A stretch of DNA of 64,000 nucleotides from Thereva unica (Eukaryota; Arthropoda; Insecta; Diptera; Therevidae), in NCBI GenBank assembly GCA_949987705.1, contig OX465286.1, positions 15,451,676-15,515,675 of the forward strand, in the 5' to 3' direction. The notes beneath the pieces were generated by a model. It did no database searches. It was given only the letters and a program-made list of their open reading frames with translations, and was not told where the DNA came from. Both the position numbers and the translations under genes were made by a program. Below, in pieces: positions 32,301 to 46,092 of the stretch (positions are counted from its first letter, which is position 1; every line of letters starts with the position of its first letter).

Positions 32301-34989
32301 TCCCAAAACCGGAAAATTTTCAAAGGGGTACCCCTTGGGATATTTTTGGTCGATTTCACGAAAGTGCTGGGATCTTAATGAATGGGGTATCGTTGGAAAG
32401 GGCTCGCTCCCCCGAGTTCAGCGCACTTGATTTGGTCCAGAAATTCCAAGGGGTTCGGGAGATATCCCCTCTTTTGTGATTTCCCCAAGGGGGGCTGCAG
32501 AATGCCCATTATCTCGGGAAATACTGGTCAGCCCGGGGTGGGATTGAATTCACAGCCTCCCTGGGAGGTCCCTAACAATTTCCCATCCAAAAAAGGGCCA
32601 CTCCAGAATTTTCCCAAAACCGGAAAATTTTCAAAGGGGTACCCCTTGGGATATTTTTGGTCGATTTCACGAAAGTGCTGGGATCTTAATGAATGGGGTA
32701 TCGTTGGAAAGGGCTCGCTCCCCCGAGTTCAGCGCACTTGATTTGATCTAGAAATCCCAAGGGGTTCGGGAGATATCCCCTCTTTTGTGATTTCCGCAAG
32801 GGGGCTGCAGAATGCCCATTATCTCGGGAAATACTGGTCAGCCCGGGGTGGGATTGAATTCACAGCCTCCCTGGGAGGTCCCTAACAATTTCCCATCCAA
32901 AAAAGGGCCACTCCAGAATTTTCCCAAAACCGGAAAATTTTCAAAGGGGTACCCCTTGGGATATTTTTGGTCGATTTCACGAAAGTGCTGGGATCTTAAT
33001 GAATGGGGTATCGTTGGAAAGGGCTCGCTCCCCCGAGTTCAGCGCACTTGATTTGGTCCAGAAATTCCAAGGGATTCGGGAGATATCCCCTCTTTTGTGA
33101 TTTCCCCAAGGGGGCTGCAGAATGCCCATTATCTCGGGAAATACTGGTCAGCCCGGGGTGGGATTGAATTCACAGCCTCCCTGGGAGGTCCCTAACAATT
33201 TCCCATCCAAAAAAGGGCCACTCCAGAATTTTCCCAAAACCGGAAAATTTTCAAAGGGGTACCCCTTGGGATATTTTTGGTCGATTTCACGAAAGTGCTG
33301 GGATCTTAATGAATGGGGTATCGTTGGAAAGGGCTCGCTCCCCCGAGTTCAGCGCACTTGATTTGGTCCAGAAATTCCAAGGGATTCGGGAGATATCCCC
33401 TCTTTTGTGATTTCCCCAAGGGGGCTGCAGAATGCCCATTATCTCGGGAAATACTGGTCAGCCCGGGGTGGGATTGAATTCACAGCCTCCCTGGGAGGTC
33501 CCTAACAATTTCCCATCCAAAAAAGGGCCACTCCAGAATTTTCCCAAAACCGGAAAATTTTCAAAGGGGTACCCCTTGGGATATTTTTGGTCGATTTCAC
33601 GAAAGTGCTGGGATCTTAATGAATGGGGTATCGTTGGAAAGGGCTCGCTCCCACGAGTTCAGCGCACTTGATTTGGTCCAGAAATTCCAAGGGGTTCGGG
33701 AGATATCCCCTCTTTTGTGATTTCCCCAAGCGGGGCTGCAGAATGCCCATTATCTCGGGAAATACTGGTCAGCCCGGGGTGGGATTGAATTCACAGCCTC
33801 CCTGGGAGGTCCCTAACAATTTCCCATCCCAAAAAGGGCCACTCCAGAATTTTCCCAAAACCGGAAAATTTTCAAAGGGGTACCCCTTGGGATATTTTTG
33901 GTCGATTTCACGAAAGTGCTGGGATTTTAATGAATGGGGTATCGTTGGAAAGGGCTCGCTCCCCCGAGTTCAGCGCACTTGATTTGGTCCAGAAATTCCA
34001 AGGGGTTCGGGAGATATCCCCTCTTTTGTGATTTCCCCAAGGGGGGCTGCAGAATGCCCATTATCTCGGGAAATACTGGTCAGCCCGGGGTGGGATTGAA
34101 TTCACAGCCTCCCTGGGAGGTCCCTAACAATTTCCCATCCCAAAAAGGGCCACTCCAGAATTTTCCCAAAACCGGAAAATTTTCAAAGGGGTACCCCTTG
34201 GGATATTTTTGGTCGATTTCACGAAAGTGCTGGGATCTTAATGAATGGGGTATCGTTGGAAAGGGCTCGCTCCCCCGAGTTCAGCGCACTTTATTTGGTC
34301 CAGAAATTCCAAGGGATTCGGGAGATATCCCCTCTTTTGTGATTTCCCCAAGGGGGCTGCAGAATGCCCATTATCTCGGGAAATACTGGTCAGCCCGGGG
34401 TGGGATTGAATTCACAGCCTCCCTGGGAGGTCCCTAACAATTTCCCATCCAAAAAAGGGCCACTCCAGAATTTTCCCAAAACCGGAAAATTTTCAAAGGG
34501 GTACCCCTTGGGATATTTTTGGTCGATTTCACGAAAGTGCTGGGATCTTAATGAATGGGGTATCGTTGGAAAGGGCTCGCTCCCCCGAGTTCAGCGCACT
34601 TGATTTGGTCCAGAAATTCCAAGGGATTCGGGAGATATCCCCTCTTTTGTGATTTCCCCAAGGGGGCTGCAGAATGCCCATTATCTCGGGAAATACTGGT
34701 CAGCCCGGGGTGGGATTGAATTCACAGCCTCCCTGGGAGGTCCCTAACAATTTCCCATCCCAAAAAGGGCCACTCCAGAATTTTCCCAAAACCGGAAAAT
34801 TTTCAAAGGGGTACCCCTTGGGATATTTTTGGTCGATTTCACGAAAGTGCTGGGATTTTAATGAATGGGGTATCGTTGGAAAGGGCTCGCTCCCCCGAGT
34901 TCAGCGCACTTGATTTGGTCCAGAAATTCCAAGGGGTTCGGGAGATATCCCCTCTTTTGTGATTTCCCCAAGGGGGCGGGGGCTGCAGA
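26314..34989 (+). repeat. 28-monomer higher-order repeat, unit 1 (8676 bp)
   Basis: A fixed series of variant monomers recurs as a block. Ordered markers are a 3 bp deletion (CAGCCCGTGGG, about 26964), an XhoI-like CTCGAG (about 27870), TTTTGTCC with AAGCGGGG and the GGGGATAT deletion (about 28410-28620), CAGCTCGGGG (about 28809), CACCAAAG (about 29258), GGGGTACGTACCCC (30465), CCCTTTATCTCG (about 30648), GGGGTAGGTACCCC (32010), GATCTAG (about 32736) and a 6 bp GGGGGC insertion at about 34975. Monomer starts count to 28. The same order is found at +8676 and +29002. Confidence 0.93.
30465..30478. other. Expanded palindrome GGGGTACGTACCCC
   Basis: The usual GGGGTACCCC has gained GTAC exactly at its centre, keeping perfect dyad symmetry. 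The same allele is at 39141-39154 and 59467-59480, at homologous HOR positions. The alternative +4 allele GGGGTAGGTACCCC (a duplication of GGTA) is at 32010, 40686, 43161, 44096, 45032 and 61012. Confidence 0.9.
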
Positions 34990-37900
34990 ATGCCCATTAT
35001 CTCGAGAAATACTGGTCAGCCCGGGGTGGGATTGAATTCACAGCCTCCCTGGGAGGTCCCTAACAATTTCCCATCCAAAAAAGGGCCACTCCAGAATTTT
35101 CCCAAAACCGGAAAATTTTCAAAGGGGTACCCCTTGGGATATTTTTGGTCGATTTCACGAAAGTGCTGGGATCTTAATGAATGGGGTATCGTTGGAAAGG
35201 GCTCGCTCCCCCGAGTTCAGCGCACTTGATTTGGTCCAGAAATTCCAAGGGATTCGGGAGATATCCCCTCTTTTGTGATTTCCCCAAGGGGGCTGCAGAA
35301 TGCCCATTATCTCGGGAAATACTGGTCAGCCCGGGGTGGGATTGAATTCACAGCCTCCCTGGGAGGTCCCTAACAATTTCCCATCCAAAAAAGGGCCACT
35401 CCAGAATTTTCCCAAAACCGGAAAATTTTCAAAGGGGTACCCCTTGGGATATTTTTGGTCGATTTCACGAAAGTGCTGGGATCTTAATGAATGGGGTATC
35501 GTTGGAAAGGGCTCGCTCCCCCGAGTTCAGCGCACTTGATTTGGTCCAGAAATTCCAAGGGATTCGGGAGATATCCCCTCTTTTGTGATTTCCCCAAGGG
35601 GGCTGCAGAATGCCCATTATCTCGGGAAATACTGGTCAGCCCGGGGTGGGATTGAATTCACAGCCTCCCTGGGAGGTCCCTAACAATTTCCCATCCAAAA
35701 AAGGGCCACTCCAGAATTTTCCCAAAACCGGAAAATTTTCAAAGGGGTACCCCTTGGGATATTTTTGGTCGATTTCACGAAAGTGCTGGGATCTTAATGA
35801 ATGGGGTATCGTTGGAAAGGGCTCGCTCCCCCGAGTTCAGCGCACTTGATTTGGTCCAGAAATTCCAAGGGATTCGGGAGATATCCCCTCTTTTGTGATT
35901 TCCCCAAGGGGGCTGCAGAATGCCCATTATCTCGGGAAATACTGGTCAGCCCGTGGGATTGAATTCACAGCCTCCCTGGGAGGTCCCTAACAATTTCCCA
36001 TCCAAAAAAGGGCCACTCCAGAATTTTCCCAAAACCGGAAAATTTTCAAAGGGGTACCCCTTGGGATATTTTTGGTCGATTTCACGAAAGTGCTGGGATC
36101 TTAATGAATGGGGTATCGTTGGAAAGGGCTCGCTCCCCCGAGTTCAGCGCACTTGATTTGGTCCAGAAATTCCAAGGGATTCGGGAGATATCCCCTCTTT
36201 TGTGATTTCCCCAAGGGGGCTGCAGAATGCCCATTATCTCGGGAAATACTGGTCAGCCCGGGGTGGGATTGAATTCACAGCCTCCCTGGGAGGTCCCTAA
36301 CAATTTCCCATCCAAAAAAGGGCCACTCCAGAATTTTCCCAAAACCGGAAAATTTTCAAAGGGGTACCCCTTGGGATATTTTTGGTCGATTTCACGAAAG
36401 TGCTGGGATCTTAATGAATGGGGTATCGTTGGAAAGGGCTCGCTCCCCCGAGTTCAGCGCACTTGATTTGGTCCAGAAATTCCAAGGGATTCGGGAGATA
36501 TCCCCTCTTTTGTGATTTCCCCAAGGGGGCTGCAGAATGCCCATTATCTCGGGAAATACTGGTCAGCCCGGGGTGGGATTGAATTCACAGCCTCCCTGGG
36601 AGGTCCCTAACAATTTCCCATCCAAAAAAGGGCCACTCCAGAATTTTCCCAAAACCGGAAAATTTTCAAAGGGGTACCCCTTGGGATATTTTTGGTCGAT
36701 TTCACGAAAGTGCTGGGATCTTAATGAATGGGGTATCGTTGGAAAGGGCTCGCTCCCCCGAGTTCAGCGCACTTGATTTGGTCCAGAAATTCCAAGGGGT
36801 TCGGGAGATATCCCCTCTTTTGTGATTTCCCCAAGGGGGCTGCAGAATGCCCATTATCTCGAGAAATACTGGTCAGCCCGGGGTGGGATTGAATTCACAG
36901 CCTCCCTGGGAGGTCCCTAACAATTTCCCATCCAAAAAAGGGCCACTCCAGAATTTTCCCAAAACCGGAAAATTTTCAAAGGGGTACCCCTTGGGATATT
37001 TTTGGTCGATTTCACGAAAGTGCTGGGATCTTAATGAATGGGGTATCGTTGGAAAGGGCTCGCTCCCCCGAGTTCAGCGCACTTGATTTTGTCCAGAAAT
37101 TCCAAGGGGTTCGGGAGATATCCCCTCTTTTGTGATTTCCCCAAGCGGGGCTGCAGAATGCCCATTATCTCGGGAAATACTGGTCAGCCCGGGGTGGGAT
37201 TGAATTCACAGCCTCCCTGGGAGGTCCCTAACAATTTCCCATCCAAAAAAGGGCCACTCCAGAATTTTCCCAAAACCGGAAAATTTTCAAAGGGGATATT
37301 TTTGGTCGATTTCACGAAAGTGCTGGGATCTTAATGAATGGGGTATCGTTGGAAAGGGCTCGCTCCCCCGAGTTCAGCGCACTTGATTTGGTCCAGAAAT
37401 TCCAAGGGATTCGGGAGATATCCCCTCTTTTGTGATTTCCCCAAGGGGGCTGCAGAATGCCCATTATCTCGGGAAATACTGGTCAGCTCGGGGTGGGATT
37501 GAATTCACAGCCTCCCTGGGAGGTCCCTAACAATTTCCCATCCAAAAAAGGGCCACTCCAGAATTTTCCCAAAACCGGAAAATTTTCAAAGGGGTACCCC
37601 TTGGGATATTTTTGGTCGATTTCACGAAAGTGCTGGGATCTTAATGAATGGGGTATCGTTGGAAAGGGCTCGCTCCCCCGAGTTCAGCGCACTTGATTTG
37701 GTCCAGAAATTCCAAGGGATTCGGGAGATATCCCCTCTTTTGTGATTTCCCCAAGGGGGCTGCAGAATGCCCATTATCTCGGGAAATACTGGTCAGCCCG
37801 GGGTGGGATTGAATTCACAGCCTCCCTGGGAGGTCCCTAACAATTTCCCATCCAAAAAAGGGCCACTCCAGAATTTTCCCAAAACCGGAAAATTTTCAAA

Positions 37901-40900
37901 GGGGTACCCCTTGGGATATTTTTGGTCGATTTCACCAAAGTGCTGGGATCTTAATGAATGGGGTATCGTTGGAAAGGGCTCGCTCCCACGAGTTCAGCGC
38001 ACTTGATTTGGTCCAGAAATTCCAAGGGGTTCGGGAGATATCCCCTCTTTTGTGATTTCCCCAAGGGGGCTGCAGAATGCCCATTATCTCGGGAAATACT
38101 GGTCAGCCCGGGGTGGGATTGAATTCACAGCCTCCCTGGGAGGTCCCTAACAATTTCCCATCCCAAAAAGGGCCACTCCAGAATTTTCCCAAAACCGGAA
38201 AATTTTCAAAGGGGTACCCCTTGGGATATTTTTGGTCGATTTCACGAAAGTGCTGGGATTTTAATGAATGGGGTATCGTTGGAAAGGGCTCGCTCCCCCG
38301 AGTTCAGCGCACTTGATTTGGTCCAGAAATTCCAAGGGATTCGGGAGATATCCCCTCTTTTGTGATTTCCCCAAGGGGGCTGCAGAATGCCCATTATCTC
38401 GGGAAATACTGGTCAGCCCGGGGTGGGATTGAATTCACAGCCTCCCTGGGAGGTCCCTAACAATTTCCCATCCAAAAAAGGGCCACTCCAGAATTTTCCC
38501 AAAACCGGAAAATTTTCAAAGGGGTACCCCTTGGGATATTTTTGGTCGATTTCACCAAAGTGCTGGGATCTTAATGAATGGGGTATCGTTGGAAAGGGCT
38601 CGCTCCCCCGAGTTCAGCGCACTTGATTTGGTCCAGAAATTCCAAGGGGTTCGGGAGATATCCCCTCTTTTGTGATTTCCCCAAGGGGGCTGCAGAATGC
38701 CCATTATCTCGAGAAATACTGGTCAGCCCGGGGTGGGATTGAATTCACAGCCTCCCTGGGAGGTCCCTAACAATTTCCCATCCAAAAAAGGGCCACTCCA
38801 GAATTTTCCCAAAACCGGAAAATTTTCAAAGGGGTACCCCTTGGGATATTTTTGGTCGATTTCACGAAAGTGCTGGGATCTTAATGAATGGGGTATCGTT
38901 GGAAAGGGCTCGCTCCCCCGAGTTCAGCGCACTTGATTTGGTCCAGAAATTCCAAGGGATTCGGGAGATATCCCCTCTTTTGTGATTTCCCCAAGGGGGC
39001 TGCAGAATGCCCATTATCTCGGGAAATACTGGTCAGCCCGGGGTGGGATTGAATTCACAGCCTCCCTGGGAGGTCCCTAACAATTTCCCATCCAAAAAAG
39101 GGCCACTCCAGAATTTTCCCAAAACCGGAAAATTTTCAAAGGGGTACGTACCCCTTGGGATATTTTTGGTCGATTTCACCAAAGTGCTGGGATCTTAATG
39201 AATGGGGTATCGTTGGAAAGGGCTCGCTCCCCCGAGTTCAGCGCACTTGATTTGGTCCAGAAATTCCAAGGGATTCGGGAGATATCCCCTCTTTTGTGAT
39301 TTCCCCAAGGGGGCTGCAGAATGCCCTTTATCTCGGGAAATACTGGTCAGCCCGGGGTGGGATTGAATTCACAGCCTCCCTGGGAGGTCCCTAACAATTT
39401 CCCATCCAAAAAAGGGCCACTCCAGAATTTTCCCAAAACCGGAAAATTTTCAAAGGGGTACCCCTTGGGATATTTTTGGTCGATTTCACGAAAGTGCTGG
39501 GATCTTAATGAATGGGGTATCGTTGGAAAGGGCTCGCTCCCCCGAGTTCAGCGCACTTGATTTTGTCCAGAAATTCCAAGGGGTTCGGGAGATATCCCCT
39601 CTTTTGTGATTTCCCCAAGCGGGGCTGCAGAATGCCCATTATCTCGGGAAATACTGGTCAGCCCGGGGTGGGATTGAATTCACAGCCTCCCTGGGAGGTC
39701 CCTAACAATTTCCCATCCAAAAAAGGGCCACTCCAGAATTTTCCCAAAACCGGAAAATTTTCAAAGGGGATATTTTTGGTCGATTTCACGAAAGTGCTGG
39801 GATCTTAATGAATGGGGTATCGTTGGAAAGGGCTCGCTCCCCCGAGTTCAGCGCACTTGATTTGGTCCAGAAATTCCAAGGGATTCGGGAGATATCCCCT
39901 CTTTTGTGATTTCCCCAAGGGGGCTGCAGAATGCCCATTATCTCGGGAAATACTGGTCAGCCCGGGGTGGGATTGAATTCACAGCCTCCCTGGGAGGTCC
40001 CTAACAATTTCCCATCCAAAAAAGGGCCACTCCAGAATTTTCCCAAAACCGGAAAATTTTCAAAGGGGTACCCCTTGGGATATTTTTGGTCGATTTCACG
40101 AAAGTGCTGGGATCTTAATGAATGGGGTATCGTTGGAAAGGGCTCGCTCCCCCGAGTTCAGCGCACTTGATTTGGTCCAGAAATTCCAAGGGATTCGGGA
40201 GATATCCCCTCTTTTGTGATTTCCCCAAGGGGGCTGCAGAATGCCCATTATCTCGGGAAATACTGGTCAGCCCGGGGTGGGATTGAATTCACAGCCTCCC
40301 TGGGAGGTCCCTAACAATTTCCCATCCAAAAAAGGGCCACTCCAGAATTTTCCCAAAACCGGAAAATTTTCAAAGGGGTACCCCTTGGGATATTTTTGGT
40401 CGATTTCACGAAAGTGCTGGGATCTTAATGAATGGGGTATCGTTGGAAAGGGCTCGCTCCCCCGAGCTCAGCGCACTTGATTTGGTCCAGAAATCCCAAG
40501 GGGTTCGGGAGATATCCCCTCTTTTGTGATTTCCCCAAGGGGGGCTGCAGAATGCCCATTATCTCGGGAAATACTGGTCAGCCCGGGGTGGGATTGAATT
40601 CACAGCCTCCCTGGGAGGTCCCTAACAATTTCCCATCCAAAAAAGGGCCACTCCAGAATTTTCCCAAAACCGGAAAATTTTCAAAGGGGTAGGTACCCCT
40701 TGGGATATTTTTGGTCGATTTCACGAAAGTGCTGGGATCTTAATGAATGGGGTATCGTTGGAAAGGGCTCGCTCCCCCGAGTTCAGCGCACTTGGTTTGG
40801 TCCAGAAATTCCAAGGGGTTCGGGAGATATCCCCTGTTTTGTGATTTCCCAAAGGGGGGCTGCAGAATGCCCATTATCTCGGGAAATACTGGTCAGCCCG

Positions 40901-41410
40901 GGGTAGGATTGAATTCACAGCCTCCCTGGGAGGTCCCTAACAATTTCCCATCCAAAAAAGGGCCACTCCAGAATTTTCCCAAAACCGGAAAATTTTCAAA
41001 GGGGTACCCCTTGGGATATTTTTGGTCGATTTCACGAAAGTGCTGGGATCTTAATGAATGGGGTATCGTTGGAAAGGGCTCGCTCCCCCGAGTTCAGCGC
41101 ACTTGATTTGGTCCAGAAATTCCAAGGGGTTCGGGAGATATCCCCTCTTTTGTGATTTCCCCAAGGGGGGCTGCAGAATGCCCATTATCTCGGGAAATAC
41201 TGGTCAGCCCGGGGTGGGATTGAATTCACAGCCTCCCTGGGAGGTCCCTAACAATTTCCCATCCAAAAAAGGGCCACTCCAGAATTTTCCCAAAACCGGA
41301 AAATTTTCAAAGGGGTACCCCTTGGGATATTTTTGGTCGATTTCACGAAAGTGCTGGGATCTTAATGAATGGGGTATCGTTGGAAAGGGCTCGCTCCCCC
41401 GAGTTCAGCG
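34990..41410 (+). repeat. Higher-order repeat, unit 2 (partial)
   Basis: It follows unit 1 marker for marker at +8676 from about 37.0 kb (for example GGGGTACGTACCCC at 39141, GGGGTAGGTACCCC at 40686). Between 34990 and 36847 the offset is +8986 because one extra monomer precedes the CAGCCCGTGGG marker; one monomer is missing after the CTCGAG marker, restoring +8676. Similarity to unit 1 order stops at about 41410, where TTTTGTCC replaces the expected GATCTAG monomer. Confidence 0.88.
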
Positions 41411-44400
41411 CACTTGATTTTGTCCAGAAATTCCAAGGGGTTCGGGAGATATCCCCTCTTTTGTGATTTCCCCAAGCGGGGCTGCAGAATGCCCATTATC
41501 TCGGGAAATACTGGTCAGCCCGGGGTGGGATTGAATTCACAGCCTCCCTGGGAGGTCCCTAACAATTTCCCATCCAAAAAAGGGCCACTCCAGAATTTTC
41601 CCAAAACCGGAAAATTTTCAAAGGGGATATTTTTGGTCGATTTCACGAAAGTGCTGGGATCTTAATGAATGGGGTATCGTTGGAAAGGGCTCGCTCCCCC
41701 GAGTTCAGCGCACTTGATTTGGTCCAGAAATTCCAAGGGATTCGGGAGATATCCCCTCTTTTGTGATTTCCCCAAGGGGGCTGCAGAATGCCCATTATCT
41801 CGGGAAATACTGGTCAGCCCGGGGTGGGATTAAATTCACAGCCTCCCTGGGAGGTCCCTAACAATTTCCCATCCAAAAAAGGGCCACTCCAGAATTTTCC
41901 CAAAACCGGAAAATTTTCAAAGGGGTACCCCTTGGGATATTTTTGGTCGATTTCACGAAAGTGCTGGGATCTTAATGAATGGGGTATCGTTGGAAAGGGC
42001 ACGCCCCCGAGTTCAGCGCACTTGGTTTGGTCCAGAAATTCCAAGGGGTTCGGGAGATATCCCCTGTTTTGTGATTTCCCCAAGGGGGGCTGCAGAATGC
42101 CCATTATCTCGGGAAATACTGGTCAGCCCGGGGTGGGATTGAATTCACAGCCTCCCTGGGAGGTCCCTAACAATTTCCCATCCAAAAAAGGGCCACTCCA
42201 GAATTTTCCCAAAACCGGAAAATTTTCAAAGGGGTACCCCTTGGGATATTTTTGGTCGATTTCACGAAAGTGCTGGGATCTTAATGAATGGGGTATCGTT
42301 GGAAAGGGCTCGCTCCCCCGAGTTCAGCGCACTTGATTTGGTCCAGAAATTCCAAGGGATTCGGGAGATATCCCCTCTTTTGTGATTTCCCCAAGGGGGC
42401 TGCAGAATGCCCATTATCTCGGGAAATACTGGTCAGCCCGGGGTGGGATTGAATTCACAGCCTCCCTGGGAGGTCCCTAACAATTTCCCATCCAAAAAAG
42501 GGCCACTCCAGAATTTTCCCAAAACCGGAAAATTTTCAAAGGGGTACCCCTTGGGATATTTTTGGTCGATTTCACGAAAGTGCTGGGATCTTAATGAATG
42601 GGGTATCGTTGGAAAGGGCTCGCTCCCCCGAGCTCAGCGCACTTGATTTGGTCCAGAAATCCCAAGGGGTTCGGGAGATATCCCCTCTTTTGTGATTTCC
42701 CCAAGGGGGGCTGCAGAATGCCCATTATCTCGGGAAATACTGGTCAGCCCGGGGTGGGATTGAATTCACAGCCTCCCTGGGAGGTCCCTAACAATTTCCC
42801 ATCCAAAAAAGGGCCACTCCAGAATTTTCCCAAAACCGGAAAATTTTCAAAGGGGTACCCCTTGGGATATTTTTGGTCGATTTCACGAAAGTGCTGGGAT
42901 CTTAATGAATGGGGTATCGTTGGAAAGGGCACGCCCCCGAGTTCAGCGCACTTGGTTTGGTCCAGAAATTCCAAGGGGTTCGGGAGATATCCCCTGTTTT
43001 GTGATTTCCCCAAGGGGGGCTGCAGAATGCCCATTATCTCGGGAAATACTGGTCAGCCCGGGGTGGGATTGAATTCACAACCTCCCTGGGAGGTCCCTAA
43101 CAATTTCCCATCCAAAAAAGGGCCACTCCAGAATTTTCCCAAAACCGGAAAATTTTCAAAGGGGTAGGTACCCCTTGGGATATTTTTGGTCGATTTCACG
43201 AAAGTGCTGGGATCTTAATGAATGGGGTATCGTTGGAAAGGGCTCGCTCCCCCGAGTTCAGCGCACTTGGTTTGGTCCAGAAATTCCAAGGGGTTCGGGA
43301 GATATCCCCTGTTTTGTGATTTCCCAAAGGGGGGCTGCAGAATGCCCATTATCTCGGGAAATACTGGTCAGCCCGGGGTGGGATTGAATTCACAGCCTCC
43401 CTGGGAGGTCCCTAACAATTTCCCATCCAAAAAAGGGCCACTCCAGAATTTTCCCAAAACCGGAAAATTTTCAAAGGGGTACCCCTTGGGATATTTTTGG
43501 TCGATTTCACGAAAGTGCTGGGATCTTAATGAATGGGGTATCGTTGGAAAGGGCTCGCTCCCCCGAGTTCAGCGCACTTGATTTGGTCCAGAAATTCCAA
43601 GGGGTTCGGGAGATATCCCCTCTTTTGTGATTTCCCCAAGGGGGGCTGCAGAATGCCCATTATCTCGGGAAATACTGGTCAGCCCGGGGTGGGATTGAAT
43701 TCACAGCCTCCCTGGGAGGTCCCTAACAATTTCCCATCCAAAAAGGGCCACTCCAGAATTTTCCCAAAACCGGAAAATTTTCAAAGGGGTACCCCTTGGG
43801 ATATTTTTGGTCGATTTCACGAAAGTGCTGGGATCTTAATGAATGGGGTATCGTTGGAAAGGGCTCGCTCCCCCGAGTTCAGCGCACTTGATTTGATCTA
43901 GAAATCCCAAGGGGTTCGGGAGATATCCCCTCTTTTGTGATTTCCGCAAGGGGGCTGCAGAATGCCCATTATCTCGGGAAATACTGGTCAGCCCGGGGTG
44001 GGATTGAATTCACAGCCTCCCTGGGAGGTCCCTAACAATTTCCCATCCAAAAAAGGGCCACTACAGAATTTTCCCAAAACCGGAAAATTTTCAAAGGGGT
44101 AGGTACCCCTTGGGATATTTTTGGTCGATTTCACGAAAGTGCTGGGATCTTAATGAATGGGGTATCGTTGGAAAGGGCTCGCTCCCCCGAGTTCAGCGCA
44201 CTTGGTTTGGTCCAGAAATTCCAAGGGGTTCGGGAGATATCCCCTGTTTTGTGATTTCCCAAAGGGGGGCTGCAGAATGCCCATTATCTCGGGAAATACT
44301 GGTCAGCCCGGGGTGGGATTGAATTCACAGCCTCCCTGGGAGGTCCCTAACAATTTCCCATCCAAAAAAGGGCCACTCCAGAATTTTCCCAAAACCGGAA

Positions 44401-46092
44401 AATTTTCAAAGGGGTACCCCTTGGGATATTTTTGGTCGATTTCACGAAAGTGCTGGGATCTTAATGAATGGGGTATCGTTGGAAAGGGCTCGCTCCCCCG
44501 AGTTCAGCGCACTTGATTTGGTCCAGAAATCCCAAGGGGTTCGGGAGATATCCCCTCTTTTGTGATTTCCCCAAGGGGGGCTGCAGAATGCCCATTATCT
44601 CGGGAAATACTGGTCAGCCCGGGGTGGAATTGAATTCACAGCCTCCCTGGGAGGTCCCTAACAATTTCCCATCCAAAAAAGGGCCAGTCCAGAACTTTCC
44701 CAAAACCGGAAAATTTTCAAAGGGGTACCCCTTGGGATATTTTTGGTCGATTTCACGAAAGTGCTGGGATCTTAATGAATGGGGTATCGTTGGAAAGGGC
44801 TCGCTCCCCCGAGTTCAGCGCACTTGATTTGATCTAGAAATCCCAAGGGGTTCGGGAGATATCCCCTCTTTTGTGATTTCCGCAAGGGGGCTGCAGAATG
44901 CCCATTATCTCGGGAAATACTGGTCAGCCCGGGGTGGGATTGAATTCACAGCCTCCCTGGGAGGTCCCTAACAATTTCCCATCCAAAAAAGGGCCACTAC
45001 AGAATTTTCCCAAAACCGGAAAATTTTCAAAGGGGTAGGTACCCCTTGGGATATTTTTGGTCGATTTCACGAAAGTGCTGGGATCTTAATGAATGGGGTA
45101 TCGTTGGAAAGGGCTCGCTCCCCCGAGTTCAGCGCACTTGGTTTGGTCCAGAAATTCCAAGGGGTTCGGGAGATATCCCCTGTTTTGTGATTTCCCAAAG
45201 GGGGGCTGCAGAATGCCCATTATCTCGGGAAATACTGTCCAGCCCGGGGTGGGATTGAATTCACAGCCTCCCTGGGAGGTCCCTAACAATTTCCCATCCA
45301 AAAAAGGGCCACTCCAGAATTTTCCCAAAACCGGAAAATTTTCAAAGGGGTACCCCTTGGGATATTTTTGGTCGATTTCACGAAAGTGCTGGGATCTTAA
45401 TGAATGGGGTATCGTTGGAAAGGGCTCGCTCCCCCGAGTTCAGCGCACTTGATTTGGTCCAGAAATTCCAAGGGATTCGGGAGATATCCCCTCTTTTGTG
45501 ATTTCCCCAAGGGGGCTGCAGAATGCCCATTATCTCGGGAAATACTGGTCAGCCCGGGGTGGGATTGAATTCACAGCCTCCCTGGGAGGTCCCTAACAAT
45601 TTCCCATCCAAAAAAGGGCCACTCCAGAATTTTCCCAAAACCGGAAAATTTTCAAAGGGGTACCCCTTGGGATATTTTTGCTCGATTTCACGAAAGTGCT
45701 GGGATCTTAATGAATGGGGTATCGTTGGAAAGGGCTCGCTCCCCCGAGTTCAGCGCACTTGGTTTGGTCCAGAAATTCCAAGGGGTTCGGGAGATATCCC
45801 CTGTTTTGTGATTTCCCAAAGGGGGGCTGCAGAATGCCCATTATCTCGGGAAATACTGGTCAGCCCGGGGTGGGATTGAATTCACAGCCTCCCTGGGAGG
45901 TCCCTAACAATTTCCCATCCAAAAAAGGGCCACTCCAGAATTTTCCCAAAACCGGAAAATTTTCAAAGGGGTACCCCTTGGGATATTTTTGGTCGATTTC
46001 ACGAAAGTGCTGGGATCTTAATGAATGGGGTATCGTTGGAAAGGGCTCGCTCCCCCGAGTTCAGCGCACTTGATTTGGTCCAGAAATTCCAA
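41411..46092 (+). repeat. Rearranged mosaic of HOR monomers
   Basis: Monomer types of the 28-mer reappear here out of order: GGGGATAT near 41620, GGGGTAGGTACCCC at 43161, 44096 and 45032 (935-936 bp apart), and GATCTAG near 43895 and 44830. A 2 bp deleted form, GGGCACGCCCCCGAG, occurs at about 41998 and 42928, 930 bp apart. These are duplications of three-monomer blocks. Confidence 0.85.

Larger units (their letters stand above)
26043..46092 (+). repeat. 310-bp satellite DNA, array C (about 65 monomers)
   Basis: Continuous head-to-tail monomers of the same family as array A, but dominated by full-length 310 bp copies. The array starts inside a monomer at GGATTGAATTCAC and ends at CAGAAATTCCAA, the switch point of the duplicated spacer. 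It contains one complete and one partial 28-monomer HOR and a mosaic tail, listed separately. Confidence 0.97.

Noticed and set aside
41814..43034. Two identical 96-codon minus-strand frames 930 bp apart
   Set aside because: Created by a 2 bp deletion in two duplicated monomers that removes a stop; antisense of satellite.
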